64,000 nucleotides of DNA from RGIG6178 sp045118975 (GTDB taxonomy: Bacteria; Bacillota_I; Bacilli_A; RFN20; DUOF01). The notes below the pieces were generated by a model that was given only the letters and a program-made list of their open reading frames with translations, made no database searches and was not told the DNA's origin. The stretch spans positions 32,625-96,624 of the forward strand of contig JBGVCT010000010.1 of NCBI GenBank assembly GCA_045118975.1, read 5' to 3'. Below, piece after piece: positions 7,403 through 16,441 of the stretch. Both the position numbers and the translations under genes were made by a program. Position 1 is the stretch's first letter. Every line of letters begins with the position of its first letter.

Positions 7403-9145
7403 TTAGTTGCCATTAAATTTTTCTTTAATTCTAACAGCAACAATTTCTGGGACATATTGGCTTAATTCTTCAACGCTTGCCTCTTTTATTTCCCCTAAAG
7501 AATTATATGCATTTAAAAGTGCATCTCTTCTTTTTTTACCAAGACCTTCTACATCATCAAGCAAGGATGCAGTAAGTGACTTACTTCTTTTATTTCTATG
7601 ACTAGTTATAGCATAACGATGTACTTCATCTTGCATTCTAACAAGCAAATAAAATAAATCACTTTTCTTATCTATATCGATAAGATTAAAGTTATCATCT
7701 AATAATCCTCTAGTACTATGCTTATCATCTTTTACTAAAGAGCATAAAGCTATATCCAGATTTAATTCTTTTACAACCTCTTTTGCCACTTTCATTTGGT
7801 TCTCTCCACCATCTAATATAATTAAATCTGGTGTATAATCATTATCACTTAAAATCTTAAATAATCTCCTATATAATACTTCCCTCATACTAGATAAATC
7901 ATCTTTTTTATTATCGCTTTGAATTAAATATTTACGATATAGTTTTTTATTAGAAACACCATTTTCAAAACATACCTTAACTCCAATGGCACTTTCTCCT
8001 TGAAGATGTGAGTTATCAAATAAATCTATTCTTCTAGGATATAGTTTTAGATTTAATTTAACTTGCAATTCAGTTAATAGAGCATTGTTATTTGTATCCT
8101 TTAAAAAATATTCCTCCATTGCTTTTCTTGCGTTACTTGCAGCCATCTCTAAAATATTTTTCTTGCTACCCTTTAAAGAATATATTACATTTGTATTTAA
8201 AATTTCTGACAACAATGGGGCGTTGATATAACTTGGTACAACAATATACTTGGGTACTAGATGATGATTATAATAATCTATTATAAGTGATTCATATCCC
8301 TCTTCATTGTTAAGTGACTCTATAACCTTTTTATTTAATGCAATAAGAACCCCATTTCTATATATTAAATTGGCCATTGCAACATAATCCTCTTTAAAAG
8401 AAAAAGCAAAGAAATCACAATTTAAGTTATTTTTTAGTTCCACATCTTGTTTCACAAGTATATGATCTAAATACTCAATTAAATCTCTACACTCTTTTGC
8501 ATTTTCAAAATCTAATTTATCCGAATATTCTTTCATCTTCTTAACTAGATCTTTTTTGACATTACTTGCATTCCCATTATAAAAAGCTTCAACATTTTTA
8601 ATAATTTCACTAGTTTGCTCTTCGCTTATATTTTTATGAATACATGGAGCCAAACACATTCCTAAATGATAATATAAACATTCCTTTTTAGGTATATTCT
8701 TACACTTTCTCAAATTATATAATTGGTTAAGTAAATGTATAGAATTATATGCCGCACTAGAATCAGAAAAAGGGCCAAAATATATAGCCTTTTTATCTTT
8801 TAAATTTCTAGCGATTTCTAAATATGGATATGGTTTTTTCACTAGTTTCACATAGGGATATCTTTTATCATCTTTAAGTAAAATATTAAATCTAGGATTA
8901 TACTTTTTAATTAAGTTATTTTCTAGTAACAAAGCTTCTTTTTCACTACTTGTAATAATAGTATCAAACTTAACTACATTACTAACCATTAATCTAGTTT
9001 TACCTGTATGCTCTTTTAAAAAATATTGAGATACTCTATTTTTTAAACTCTTAGCTTTACCAACATAAATAATCTCATTATTTTTATCATACATTAAATA
9101 ACAACCAGGTTTATCTTCAAGTAAACTTAGCTTTTCTTTAATCAT
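7403..9145 (-). CDS. uvrC: UvrC, excinuclease ABC subunit C
   Basis: UvrC makes both incisions in nucleotide excision repair. The 580-aa protein has the GIY-YIG nuclease at the N-terminus (PGCYLMYDKNNEIIYVGKAK at about 13-32). A cysteine cluster (CKNIPKKECLYYHLGMC) follows, then the UVR motif that binds UvrB (about 196-230). The RNase H-like C-terminal nuclease contains LFDNSHLQGESAIG and ILDGGENQ, and the helix-hairpin-helix end contains GLGKKRRDALLNAYNS. The ATG overlaps the mutS2 stop as ATGA, so repair genes are translationally coupled. Confidence 0.97.
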   Translation of the reverse strand: MIKEKLSLLEDKPGCYLMYDKNNEIIYVGKAKSLKNRVSQYFLKEHTGKTRLMVSNVVKFDTIITSSEKEALLLENNLIKKYNPRFNILLKDDKRYPYVKLVKKPYPYLEIARNLKDKKAIYFGPFSDSSAAYNSIHLLNQLYNLRKCKNIPKKECLYYHLGMCLAPCIHKNISEEQTSEIIKNVEAFYNGNASNVKKDLVKKMKEYSDKLDFENAKECRDLIEYLDHILVKQDVELKNNLNCDFFAFSFKEDYVAMANLIYRNGVLIALNKKVIESLNNEEGYESLIIDYYNHHLVPKYIVVPSYINAPLLSEILNTNVIYSLKGSKKNILEMAASNARKAMEEYFLKDTNNNALLTELQVKLNLKLYPRRIDLFDNSHLQGESAIGVKVCFENGVSNKKLYRKYLIQSDNKKDDLSSMREVLYRRLFKILSDNDYTPDLIILDGGENQMKVAKEVVKELNLDIALCSLVKDDKHSTRGLLDDNFNLIDIDKKSDLFYLLVRMQDEVHRYAITSHRNKRSKSLTASLLDDVEGLGKKRRDALLNAYNSLGEIKEASVEELSQYVPEIVAVRIKEKFNGN

Positions 9146-11451
9146 ACATTAGTCCTCTTTTTTAGATACACCATAGTAGCACCACCACTACCACTTCCAA
9201 AACCAGCCAAAGTATAAGATTCTACAAAATCACATTTTTTAAGATATTCATCTACAGCTCTTCTAAGGATTCCCTCTCCAAAACCATGAATAATTCTAAC
9301 CGGGCTTAAATTAATAACTCTTGCCTTATCTAAAAATTGTTTCATTTCATAAATAGCTTCTTCTTTAGTCATACCAATCAAATTAACTTCATTAGTCATC
9401 TTAGTTAATTTAACTTTATTGCTAACTACAACTTTGGCTTTACTCTTAGACTTAACTTTCTTTTCCAAATCTTTATTTTTAACATTAATAGTCATTTTAC
9501 CTAAATTAACACTATAAACATCTTTGTTTCTCTTAGTTATAGTACCATAACTATTAAAACTAGTAACATATACATAATCTCCAACTTGAAATACTGCATT
9601 AGATCTTTCTTCTTCCTCTTTTAAAGTTAACTCTTCAAGTTCTTTTTTTGCCTTAAGTGCCTCATGCATCTTAAGATTATCCTTATTTCTTATCTCATAT
9701 AAAATATCTTCAATTTTTTCTATACTCTCTTTGATAATTCTCTCTTTTTCTTCTTCAGCCTTATCTTGAACATCTTTAATTAAAGCATTTAAATTATTTT
9801 CTTTTTGCTTATTAACTTCGATTTGCTCATTTAATTGTTTTTTCAATAACTCGTTTTCTTCTTTTAAAACTTCATATTTATCCATTTCTTCTTCTAATTT
9901 CTTCAAAGCTCTTTCATTTACATTAGAATACTTCTCTTTATATTCATCTGCTCTTACAATAATCTTATCGCTAATTCCATATAATTTAGCAATTTCAAAA
10001 GCATATGATTTACCAATAGTATTTTCAATAAGTTTATAAGTAGGCTTTAATGTAATCTTATCAAAATCCATTGCACATACTTTAATATAATTTGTCTCTA
10101 AAGCATACGTTTTTAAGTTATCATAGTGAGTTGTAATCATCAAATATGATTCTAATTCATGAAATTCTTCAATTAAGGAAATAGCTAAAGCTTCTCCTTG
10201 TTTTGGGTCAGTCCCTGCACCAACTTCATCCAATAAAACCAAACTATTTTTTGTGGCATTATTAAGAATTGAAGATATATTTAAAATATGACTAGAAAAA
10301 GTAGATAAGGAAGAAACAATTGATTGGTTATCTCCTAAATCTAAATATATCTCATCAAATATTGGAAGTATAGCATCTCTATCTACACTAACAAGTAAAC
10401 CACATTGATTCATATACGCCAAAAGTCCCAAAGTCTTCAATGCAACACTTTTACCACCAGTATTAGGACCACTAATAACAATTATCTTTTGACTTTTATC
10501 ATTCATAACAAAAGTATTACTAACAACTTTATTTTTATCAATCAAAGGATGTCTAGCACCAACAAGCTTTATTTCATCGCCAATAGTTGCTCTTTTTGCA
10601 TCTAATCTATTTCCATATTTAGCCTTTGCAAACAAATAATCAAGTTCCAATAAGGATGCAAAATTCGCATTAATTTCTTCTTTATAACTAACTACATATT
10701 GAGACAAATAAGTTAAAATTCTCTCAATTTCTTCTTGTTCTTCTTGCTTTAAAACATTAATTCTAGATGTAAGCTTATATACCTCTTCTGGTTCAACATA
10801 GCTAGTAGCACCACTACTTGACTCATCTACCACTATTCCACCTAAGCTATATTTATATGATGAATTGACTGCTAATACTTGTTTACCATTACGATAGATA
10901 ATATCTGTATTAGTTAATATCTTCATATTATTAGCTATTATTTTCTTCAATTTATTAGTGATATCAGCCTCACAATTACTGATTTCATTTCTGATCTTTT
11001 TCAGTTTAATTGAAGCACTATCTAGTATAGTCATATCATTTGATATAGACTTTAATAATTCTCTATATAAATTATCTACAAAAGTCAAATTGTTAATAAT
11101 CTTATAATATTCTATATATTCACTCTTACTTATATTTAAATTATATTTTTCTAATTCAAGAATCAATTTGAAAGATGAAAGAATATTGTATAACTCTCTT
11201 ATACTTAAAATAGCTTTCTTACTAGCTCTATCTACACTATGAAAAATATCACCAAGTTCCACTAATTCAATATTACCAAATTTAATTAAAATTCTACTTA
11301 CTTCATCTACTTGCCTTAACATTGATTCTACATGATCCTTATCGTTTGACATAGTAAGATTAATAAGTCTTTCCTTATTAATTTCCATTTTAGCAATACT
11401 ACTAAGTGTCTCTTTAATTATATTAAATTCTAAAACTTCACTAGTTTCCAT
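9142..11451 (-). CDS. mutS2: MutS2 (DNA recombination suppressor / ribosome rescue ATPase)
   Basis: The 769-aa MutS2 has the family order: helical core/lever, MutS-type ABC ATPase with Walker A GPNTGGKSVALK (about residue 325), Walker B LVLLDEVGAGTDP and TTHYDNLK, a long coiled coil (about 515-630), a KOW-like segment, and a C-terminal Smr nuclease domain (NLIGMTKEEA, IHGFGEGILR, SGSGGATMVYL). It lacks the mismatch-recognition domain of MutS1. MutS2 has been linked to suppression of recombination and, through Smr, to splitting collided ribosomes. It lies upstream of and coupled to uvrC, and is divergent from rnhC. Confidence 0.97.
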   Translation of the reverse strand: METSEVLEFNIIKETLSSIAKMEINKERLINLTMSNDKDHVESMLRQVDEVSRILIKFGNIELVELGDIFHSVDRASKKAILSIRELYNILSSFKLILELEKYNLNISKSEYIEYYKIINNLTFVDNLYRELLKSISNDMTILDSASIKLKKIRNEISNCEADITNKLKKIIANNMKILTNTDIIYRNGKQVLAVNSSYKYSLGGIVVDESSSGATSYVEPEEVYKLTSRINVLKQEEQEEIERILTYLSQYVVSYKEEINANFASLLELDYLFAKAKYGNRLDAKRATIGDEIKLVGARHPLIDKNKVVSNTFVMNDKSQKIIVISGPNTGGKSVALKTLGLLAYMNQCGLLVSVDRDAILPIFDEIYLDLGDNQSIVSSLSTFSSHILNISSILNNATKNSLVLLDEVGAGTDPKQGEALAISLIEEFHELESYLMITTHYDNLKTYALETNYIKVCAMDFDKITLKPTYKLIENTIGKSYAFEIAKLYGISDKIIVRADEYKEKYSNVNERALKKLEEEMDKYEVLKEENELLKKQLNEQIEVNKQKENNLNALIKDVQDKAEEEKERIIKESIEKIEDILYEIRNKDNLKMHEALKAKKELEELTLKEEEERSNAVFQVGDYVYVTSFNSYGTITKRNKDVYSVNLGKMTINVKNKDLEKKVKSKSKAKVVVSNKVKLTKMTNEVNLIGMTKEEAIYEMKQFLDKARVINLSPVRIIHGFGEGILRRAVDEYLKKCDFVESYTLAGFGSGSGGATMVYLKKRTNV

Positions 11452-11618
11452 ACCTTCACCTTCTTATCAACCTTATTATATCACTTATTTTTAAATATTT
11501 TAACCAAATAATATCTATCTTATATCAATGTTATCATTTATAAAATTAGTCTTTTTTTAAAATAAAAATATGTTTCATAAAAGATTTTATGTGATAAAAT
11601 AAAAGTGTGGTGATAACG

Positions 11619-12566
11619 ATGCAAAATAAAACAATTACATTATCTTTAGATGATAGTGCTATTGAAAAGATAGTATCGTTTTATAATGATTATCTTGTAG
11701 AAAACTCTAATGAATATGTTTATAAGCAATTTAAAGCTGAAAAAGTAACAATAACTATATACACTTCTAAAAAAGTTGTTTTCCAAGGTGAAAATGCAAC
11801 TTATGAAGCTAGTATTTGGGACAACTCATTACTTAGTGAGCTCTCTTTAGAGGAAGAAAAACCAATTGAGACAAAAAAAGAAAAGAAAGCAAGCATCAAA
11901 GAGCCAAGACAATGGTTCTATACAAAAGAACACATTGGTACAGATGAAGTAGGTACAGGAGATTATTTTGGGCCAATGTGTGTTTGTGCTGCTCTAGTTA
12001 AACAAAGCGACATTGAGTTTTTAAATGAATTAGGCATTGATGACTCTAAAAAATTAACAGATGATACTATCAGAAAAATAGCACCAAAGTTATTAAAAAG
12101 AATCCCTTACTCTCAAATGAGTGTGGATCCTAAAAAATATAACGCATTGATTAAGCAAGGATATAATCAAGCCAAAATTAAATCTATGCTTCATAATCAA
12201 GTAATTCATAATCTAAGGGAAAAAACCAATAAAAAAGCAGTATTCACAATAATCGATCAATTTATTAGTGAAGCAAGATACTACGACTACATAAAATTTT
12301 CTCCTTATGTTGAGGGTCATATAAAGTTTGAAACTAAAGCAGAAAGTAAATATCCTGCAGTGGCAGTAGCCTCAATTATTGCTAGATATTCATTTTTAGT
12401 TAAAATGAAGGCTCTTGGAGAGACAATAGGTCAAGAAATACCAAAAGGTGCAGGCAAAGATGTAGATATATTTGCTAAAGAATTGGTAGCTAAACAAGGT
12501 GAAGATATCTTAATTGAAGTGGCTAAAGTACATTTTGCCAACACAAAAAAAATATTTGAACAATAA
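11619..12566 (+). CDS. rnhC: Ribonuclease HIII
   Basis: RNase HIII cuts the RNA strand of RNA/DNA hybrids, typical of Bacilli. The 315-aa protein has an N-terminal TBP-like substrate-binding domain (residues 1-80) and an RNase H fold with HIGTDEVGTGDYFGPMCV, which carries the first acidic pair (Asp-Glu-x-Gly). LGIDDSKKL, an Asp at TIIDQF, and the AVASIIAR helix follow. A frame from GTG at 11607 exists, but the ATG at 11619 with GGTGAT before it is more likely. The gene is divergent from mutS2, as in Bacillus where rnhC and mutS2 are close. Confidence 0.95.
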   Translation: MQNKTITLSLDDSAIEKIVSFYNDYLVENSNEYVYKQFKAEKVTITIYTSKKVVFQGENATYEASIWDNSLLSELSLEEEKPIETKKEKKASIKEPRQWFYTKEHIGTDEVGTGDYFGPMCVCAALVKQSDIEFLNELGIDDSKKLTDDTIRKIAPKLLKRIPYSQMSVDPKKYNALIKQGYNQAKIKSMLHNQVIHNLREKTNKKAVFTIIDQFISEARYYDYIKFSPYVEGHIKFETKAESKYPAVAVASIIARYSFLVKMKALGETIGQEIPKGAGKDVDIFAKELVAKQGEDILIEVAKVHFANTKKIFEQ

Positions 12567-12596
12567 AAAAACCTAGTTATAAGACTAGGTTTTTAT
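12566..12596. terminator. Bidirectional terminator between rnhC and the suf operon
   Basis: ACCTAGT/ACTAGGT stem with 6-base loop, flanked by A-run and T-run on each side, so it can stop both convergent transcripts. Confidence 0.85.
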
Positions 12597-12597
12597 T

Positions 12598-13485
12598 TTA
12601 TTCAAATGGATATGCTTCTCCAACATATAATCCTGATAAAAGGTCTTTAAACTTATTGTATTGATCATCGTTATATGTATCTATTGTTCCCATATAAGCA
12701 TCTATATATACGCCCTCTTTTACATAGACACTAAGTGGAGTATAATAGCTAATTTCCCTATCTTCTGGAACAGCTAGAATAACTTGAGTATATAGTTCTA
12801 TTACACCTGTTGAATCTTCTTGATCAACATATACATAATACCAATCATTTCCCTCTTGAAGATATCTATGAATTGTAGATTCAAATGTCATACAATGCCC
12901 ACATGTGGTTTGCCCAATAGTAAAGATAAATTCCTCACCACTTTGTATTTTTTCAATTAGTTCTTCCAAGGTCAATATTGTTTTTCTTTTAACATATTGT
13001 CCTTCAACAATCTTTTTAAATTCTTCATACTCTTCTGTATCCGATACTTTTACATGCCCTTGATATGCATCTTTAAAAATACCATCCTCTACAAATATAG
13101 TAGTAGGAGTAAGTAATAATGTTATTCCTCTCTCTTTAGGTAACTCTACAAGTTTCTTTTTTATTGTAGAAATAGCTTTATCTAGATGAATATCATTTTC
13201 ATTATCTGCATAAAAATAATATACCACTCTTCCATCACTAGTATATTCTCTTAATGTATCATTGAATAATTGACATGCAGAACAATCATATTGCCCTACA
13301 ACCAAAATAAAATCTTCCTTGTGAGAAATCTTTTCTTCCAAAGTAGAAGCATCAATTACAGTAGTACCATTTGGTCTATTATCTCTAATACACTTAGTCA
13401 CTAGAACAACACTACAAGCAATTATAGCAAGAAATAAAATCCCATAAACAATTACTAATTTCCAATTCTTTTTAACAAAATCCAT
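12598..13485 (-). CDS. Membrane-anchored protein with two thioredoxin-like domains
   Basis: 295 aa. The N-terminal anchor (about 10-30, LVIVYGILFLAIIACSVVLV) would place two tandem thioredoxin folds outside the membrane. Domain 1 has GQYDCSAC (Cys 68/71) and domain 2 has GQTTCGHC (Cys 195/198). Each is followed by a matching pattern (GxVxYYFYADNEN and DWYYVYVDQED, then a later cis-Pro-like TPTT and TPLS). A disulfide-exchange role for secreted or spore-envelope proteins is inferred. It is the last gene of the suf transcript and begins 5 bases after the methyltransferase. The ribosome site is AAGGAG. Confidence 0.7.
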   Translation of the reverse strand: MDFVKKNWKLVIVYGILFLAIIACSVVLVTKCIRDNRPNGTTVIDASTLEEKISHKEDFILVVGQYDCSACQLFNDTLREYTSDGRVVYYFYADNENDIHLDKAISTIKKKLVELPKERGITLLLTPTTIFVEDGIFKDAYQGHVKVSDTEEYEEFKKIVEGQYVKRKTILTLEELIEKIQSGEEFIFTIGQTTCGHCMTFESTIHRYLQEGNDWYYVYVDQEDSTGVIELYTQVILAVPEDREISYYTPLSVYVKEGVYIDAYMGTIDTYNDDQYNKFKDLLSGLYVGEAYPFE

Positions 13486-13490
13486 AATAA

Positions 13491-14660
13491 CTACTCCTTA
13501 TTATTCAATAGCTTTTCAAGAGTAAGTTCATAATTGAATTCTGATTTTAAATTTTCTAAATCTTGTTTAGCTTTTTTCATATTGATATTTCTATCTCTTT
13601 TTATTGCTCTTATCAATATATTTTTAGGAGTATGTTCCATGTCAATAAACTCTAATAATTGAGTTTTATATCCTTCAATTTGAAGCAATTTAGCTCTAGT
13701 AACATCTGTCATCAAGGCAGACATTCTCTCTTTTACAATTCCAAACTCAGTTAGTGCACTTAATGTATTTGATTTAATTTGATTATTAAGTTCATGTTGG
13801 CAACAAGGAACTGAAAGAATAACCTTCGCATTCCATCTTATGGCATTATAAAGTGCATAATCAGTAGCTATATCACAAGCATGAAGCGTTACAACCATAT
13901 CCACTTTTTCTTCCTTATAATCTTTAATATCACCAATTTGGAATCTAATTCCTTTCATATTATATTTAGCAACAATTTTATTGCATTCCTTAATAACATT
14001 TTCTTTTAAATCAAGTCCCACAATATTAACTTTAAGTTTTTTAACCTCTGTTAAATAATAATGAATTGCAAATGTAAGATATGATTTACCACAACCAAAA
14101 TCAATAATAGAAATTGTCTTTTTAGGATCAAATTCATCCACTATATCATCTACAAACTCAATAAATCTATTAATTTGTCTAAACTTATCATATTTATCAT
14201 TTAATACTTTACCTGCTATGTTCATTACCCCAAGTTCTACAAGGAAAGGAACTATTGTATTATCTTTAATAATATATTGCTTTTCCTTATTATGAGATAA
14301 AGTAGTTAACTTTTTATTCTCTATATTTCTTTTTATGATAGTAACCTTTCCACTCTTATTACTTAAAAGATGATATTCATGCTCTTTACAAGTAACTAAT
14401 GCTTGCTTAAAAATTGAAGTAATTAATGTTGTTGTTTCATTAATTGCATCATCTTTATTTAAATTTGAATGTACCACCTTATTTTCAAAGAAATATGAAA
14501 ATTGATATTCCATTTTACCATCATGAATAAATGGTGATAATTGAACTTTACTAAATGAATCTTTATTTTTTTTATATGGAGAAGAAAATATAATTCTAAG
14601 AAGTGAATCATTAGAAAATATATCATTCATTAAATTTTCTACATTTGACAAGGTCATCAT
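13491..14660 (-). CDS. SAM-dependent methyltransferase, METTL25/RRNAD1-like family
   Basis: 389 aa. The core contains SIIDFGCGKSYLTFAIHYYL (SAM motif I at about 185-200), then GLDLKENVI, then LHACDIATD and ILSVPCCQHELN. The CCQH-type motif is characteristic of the bacterial and eukaryotic Methyltransf_32 family (METTL25/RRNAD1, Trm13-like). The target is unknown; RNA is the usual suspicion. The start ATG overlaps the sufB stop (ATGA), so it is translated as part of the suf operon. Confidence 0.78.
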   Translation of the reverse strand: MMTLSNVENLMNDIFSNDSLLRIIFSSPYKKNKDSFSKVQLSPFIHDGKMEYQFSYFFENKVVHSNLNKDDAINETTTLITSIFKQALVTCKEHEYHLLSNKSGKVTIIKRNIENKKLTTLSHNKEKQYIIKDNTIVPFLVELGVMNIAGKVLNDKYDKFRQINRFIEFVDDIVDEFDPKKTISIIDFGCGKSYLTFAIHYYLTEVKKLKVNIVGLDLKENVIKECNKIVAKYNMKGIRFQIGDIKDYKEEKVDMVVTLHACDIATDYALYNAIRWNAKVILSVPCCQHELNNQIKSNTLSALTEFGIVKERMSALMTDVTRAKLLQIEGYKTQLLEFIDMEHTPKNILIRAIKRDRNINMKKAKQDLENLKSEFNYELTLEKLLNNKE

Positions 14661-15997
14661 CCTATACTTCCCTCCATTTCAAGTTTTATAAGGTTATTAA
14701 GTTCCACTGCATATTCCATTGGAAGTTCTTTTGCAAATGGTTCAATAAATCCCATTACAATCATTTGTGCAGCTTTCTTTTTATCTAACCCTCTAGACAT
14801 AAGATAAAATAGTTCATCATCACTTATCTTACTTACACTAGCTTCATGTTCTAATATTGAAGAGTTATTACTTACAATATTTGTAGGAATAGTATCACTA
14901 GTAGAAATATCATCAATTAATAATGTATCACACTCTACTTTACTTCTAGAATTACTAGCACCTTTGGTAATCTTAACAAGCCCTCTATAATCCACACTAC
15001 CACCTTGTTTACCAATTGATTTAGAAATAATTGTAGAACTAGTTCTTTTACCAATATGTATCATCTTTGCTCCAGCATCTTGAATTTGATCTTTTCCTGC
15101 TACAGCAATAGATATACATACTCCCTTAGAGTTATCTCCTTTTAAGACACATGCTGGATATTTCATATTGATATGACTACCAATATTACCATCAATCCAC
15201 TCCATTAATCCTTCCTTCTCTACTAATGCTCTTTTAGTAACTAAATTAATAATATTAGTAGACCAGTTTTGAATAGTAGAATACCTACATTTCGCACCAT
15301 CTTTAACTATAATTTCAACAACTGCTGCATGCAGAGAATCTTTTGAATATATTGGAGCACTACACCCTTCAACATAATGGACATCACTACCCTCATCCAC
15401 AACAATAAGCGTTCTTTCAAATTGTCCCATAGATTGAGAATTAATTCTAAAGTATGATTGAAGCGGCTTATCTAAATGTGTATTTTTAGGTACATAAATA
15501 AAAGTACCACCACTCCATACTGCGCTATTTAAAGCAGCAAATTTATTATCAGTATATGGTACTACTGTAGAAAAATATTCTTTAAAGATTTCTGGATATT
15601 GTTTTAAAGCACTATCAGTATCTAAAAATATAATTCCCTTTTCTTCAACCTCTTTTAGCATTGAATGATATACAACTTCACTCTCATATTGAGTAGAAAC
15701 TCCAGATAAAAACTTTTGCTCAGCTTCTTTAATTCCAAGTTTATCAAAAGTATCTTTAATATTTTCAGGAACTTCTTCCCAACTATTTTCAACTTTATCA
15801 GTTGCTTTTACAAAATATGTAAAATCATTAAAATCGATTTCTTCTAAAGAAGGTCCAAAACTAGGTAATGGTGTATTAACAAAATGATTATAGGCTTTAA
15901 GTCTATACTCTAGCATCCACTCTGGCTCATTTTTGCTTTTAGATATAAATCTAATAACATCTTCATTTAATCCTTTTCCAGAATTAACACCTGCCAT
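14657..15997 (-). CDS. sufB: SufB, Fe-S scaffold subunit
   Basis: SufB with SufC and SufD forms the scaffold that builds Fe-S clusters. The 446-aa length is normal. Recognised segments are SGVSTQYESEVVYHS, VWSGGTFIYVPKNTHLDKPLQ, VEGCSAPIYSKDSLHAAVVE and the C-terminal MSRGLDKKKAAQMIVMGFIEP. The candidate cluster ligand Cys in the EGCSAP motif is present. The gene has a strong AAAGGAGG site and follows sufU after 12 bases, the order known for Firmicutes (sufCDSUB). Confidence 0.97.
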   Translation of the reverse strand: MAGVNSGKGLNEDVIRFISKSKNEPEWMLEYRLKAYNHFVNTPLPSFGPSLEEIDFNDFTYFVKATDKVENSWEEVPENIKDTFDKLGIKEAEQKFLSGVSTQYESEVVYHSMLKEVEEKGIIFLDTDSALKQYPEIFKEYFSTVVPYTDNKFAALNSAVWSGGTFIYVPKNTHLDKPLQSYFRINSQSMGQFERTLIVVDEGSDVHYVEGCSAPIYSKDSLHAAVVEIIVKDGAKCRYSTIQNWSTNIINLVTKRALVEKEGLMEWIDGNIGSHINMKYPACVLKGDNSKGVCISIAVAGKDQIQDAGAKMIHIGKRTSSTIISKSIGKQGGSVDYRGLVKITKGASNSRSKVECDTLLIDDISTSDTIPTNIVSNNSSILEHEASVSKISDDELFYLMSRGLDKKKAAQMIVMGFIEPFAKELPMEYAVELNNLIKLEMEGSIG

Positions 15998-16009
15998 AAT
16001 ATCCCTCCT

Positions 16010-16441
16010 TTATTTATCTAATATATCTTTTAATCCAACCCAAGATAAGGTTGCACATTTTATTCTATTCGCTTGCTTTCCTGTATTCACAAAAGCATTT
16101 GCTTCTTCAAGTAAATCTTCATCATATTCATTACCATGAAGCATGGCAATATAGTTATCTATAATAACTCTAGCTTCTTCAATTGTTTTATCTTTTAATA
16201 ATTCACTCATAATTGAAGTTGAAGCAGTAGAAATAGTACAAGCTACTCCATCAAAGCAAATATCTTTAATTATTCCATCTTCTACTTTAACTTCTAAATC
16301 AATATTATCTATACATGATTCACTATCTAAGTTAACTTTAGTATAACTAGGATCATTTTTTAATTTTTTATTTCTAGGATACTCATAGTGATCCATAATC
16401 ACTTCTCTAATAAGTGCAGGATTATCTTTAAAAGTAGGCAT
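16010..16441 (-). CDS. sufU: SufU, zinc-dependent sulfurtransferase
   Basis: SufU receives persulfide sulfur from SufS and needs a zinc bound by three Cys and one Asp. In this 143-aa protein the ligands are visible: Cys43-Ile-Asp45 (usual form CGD), Cys68 in GVACTIS, and Cys129 near RIKCATLSW. The second residue of the CGD triad is Ile rather than Gly, a small deviation. The start overlaps sufS by 14 bases. The N-terminus is normal for the family. Confidence 0.93.
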   Translation of the reverse strand: MPTFKDNPALIREVIMDHYEYPRNKKLKNDPSYTKVNLDSESCIDNIDLEVKVEDGIIKDICFDGVACTISTASTSIMSELLKDKTIEEARVIIDNYIAMLHGNEYDEDLLEEANAFVNTGKQANRIKCATLSWVGLKDILDK

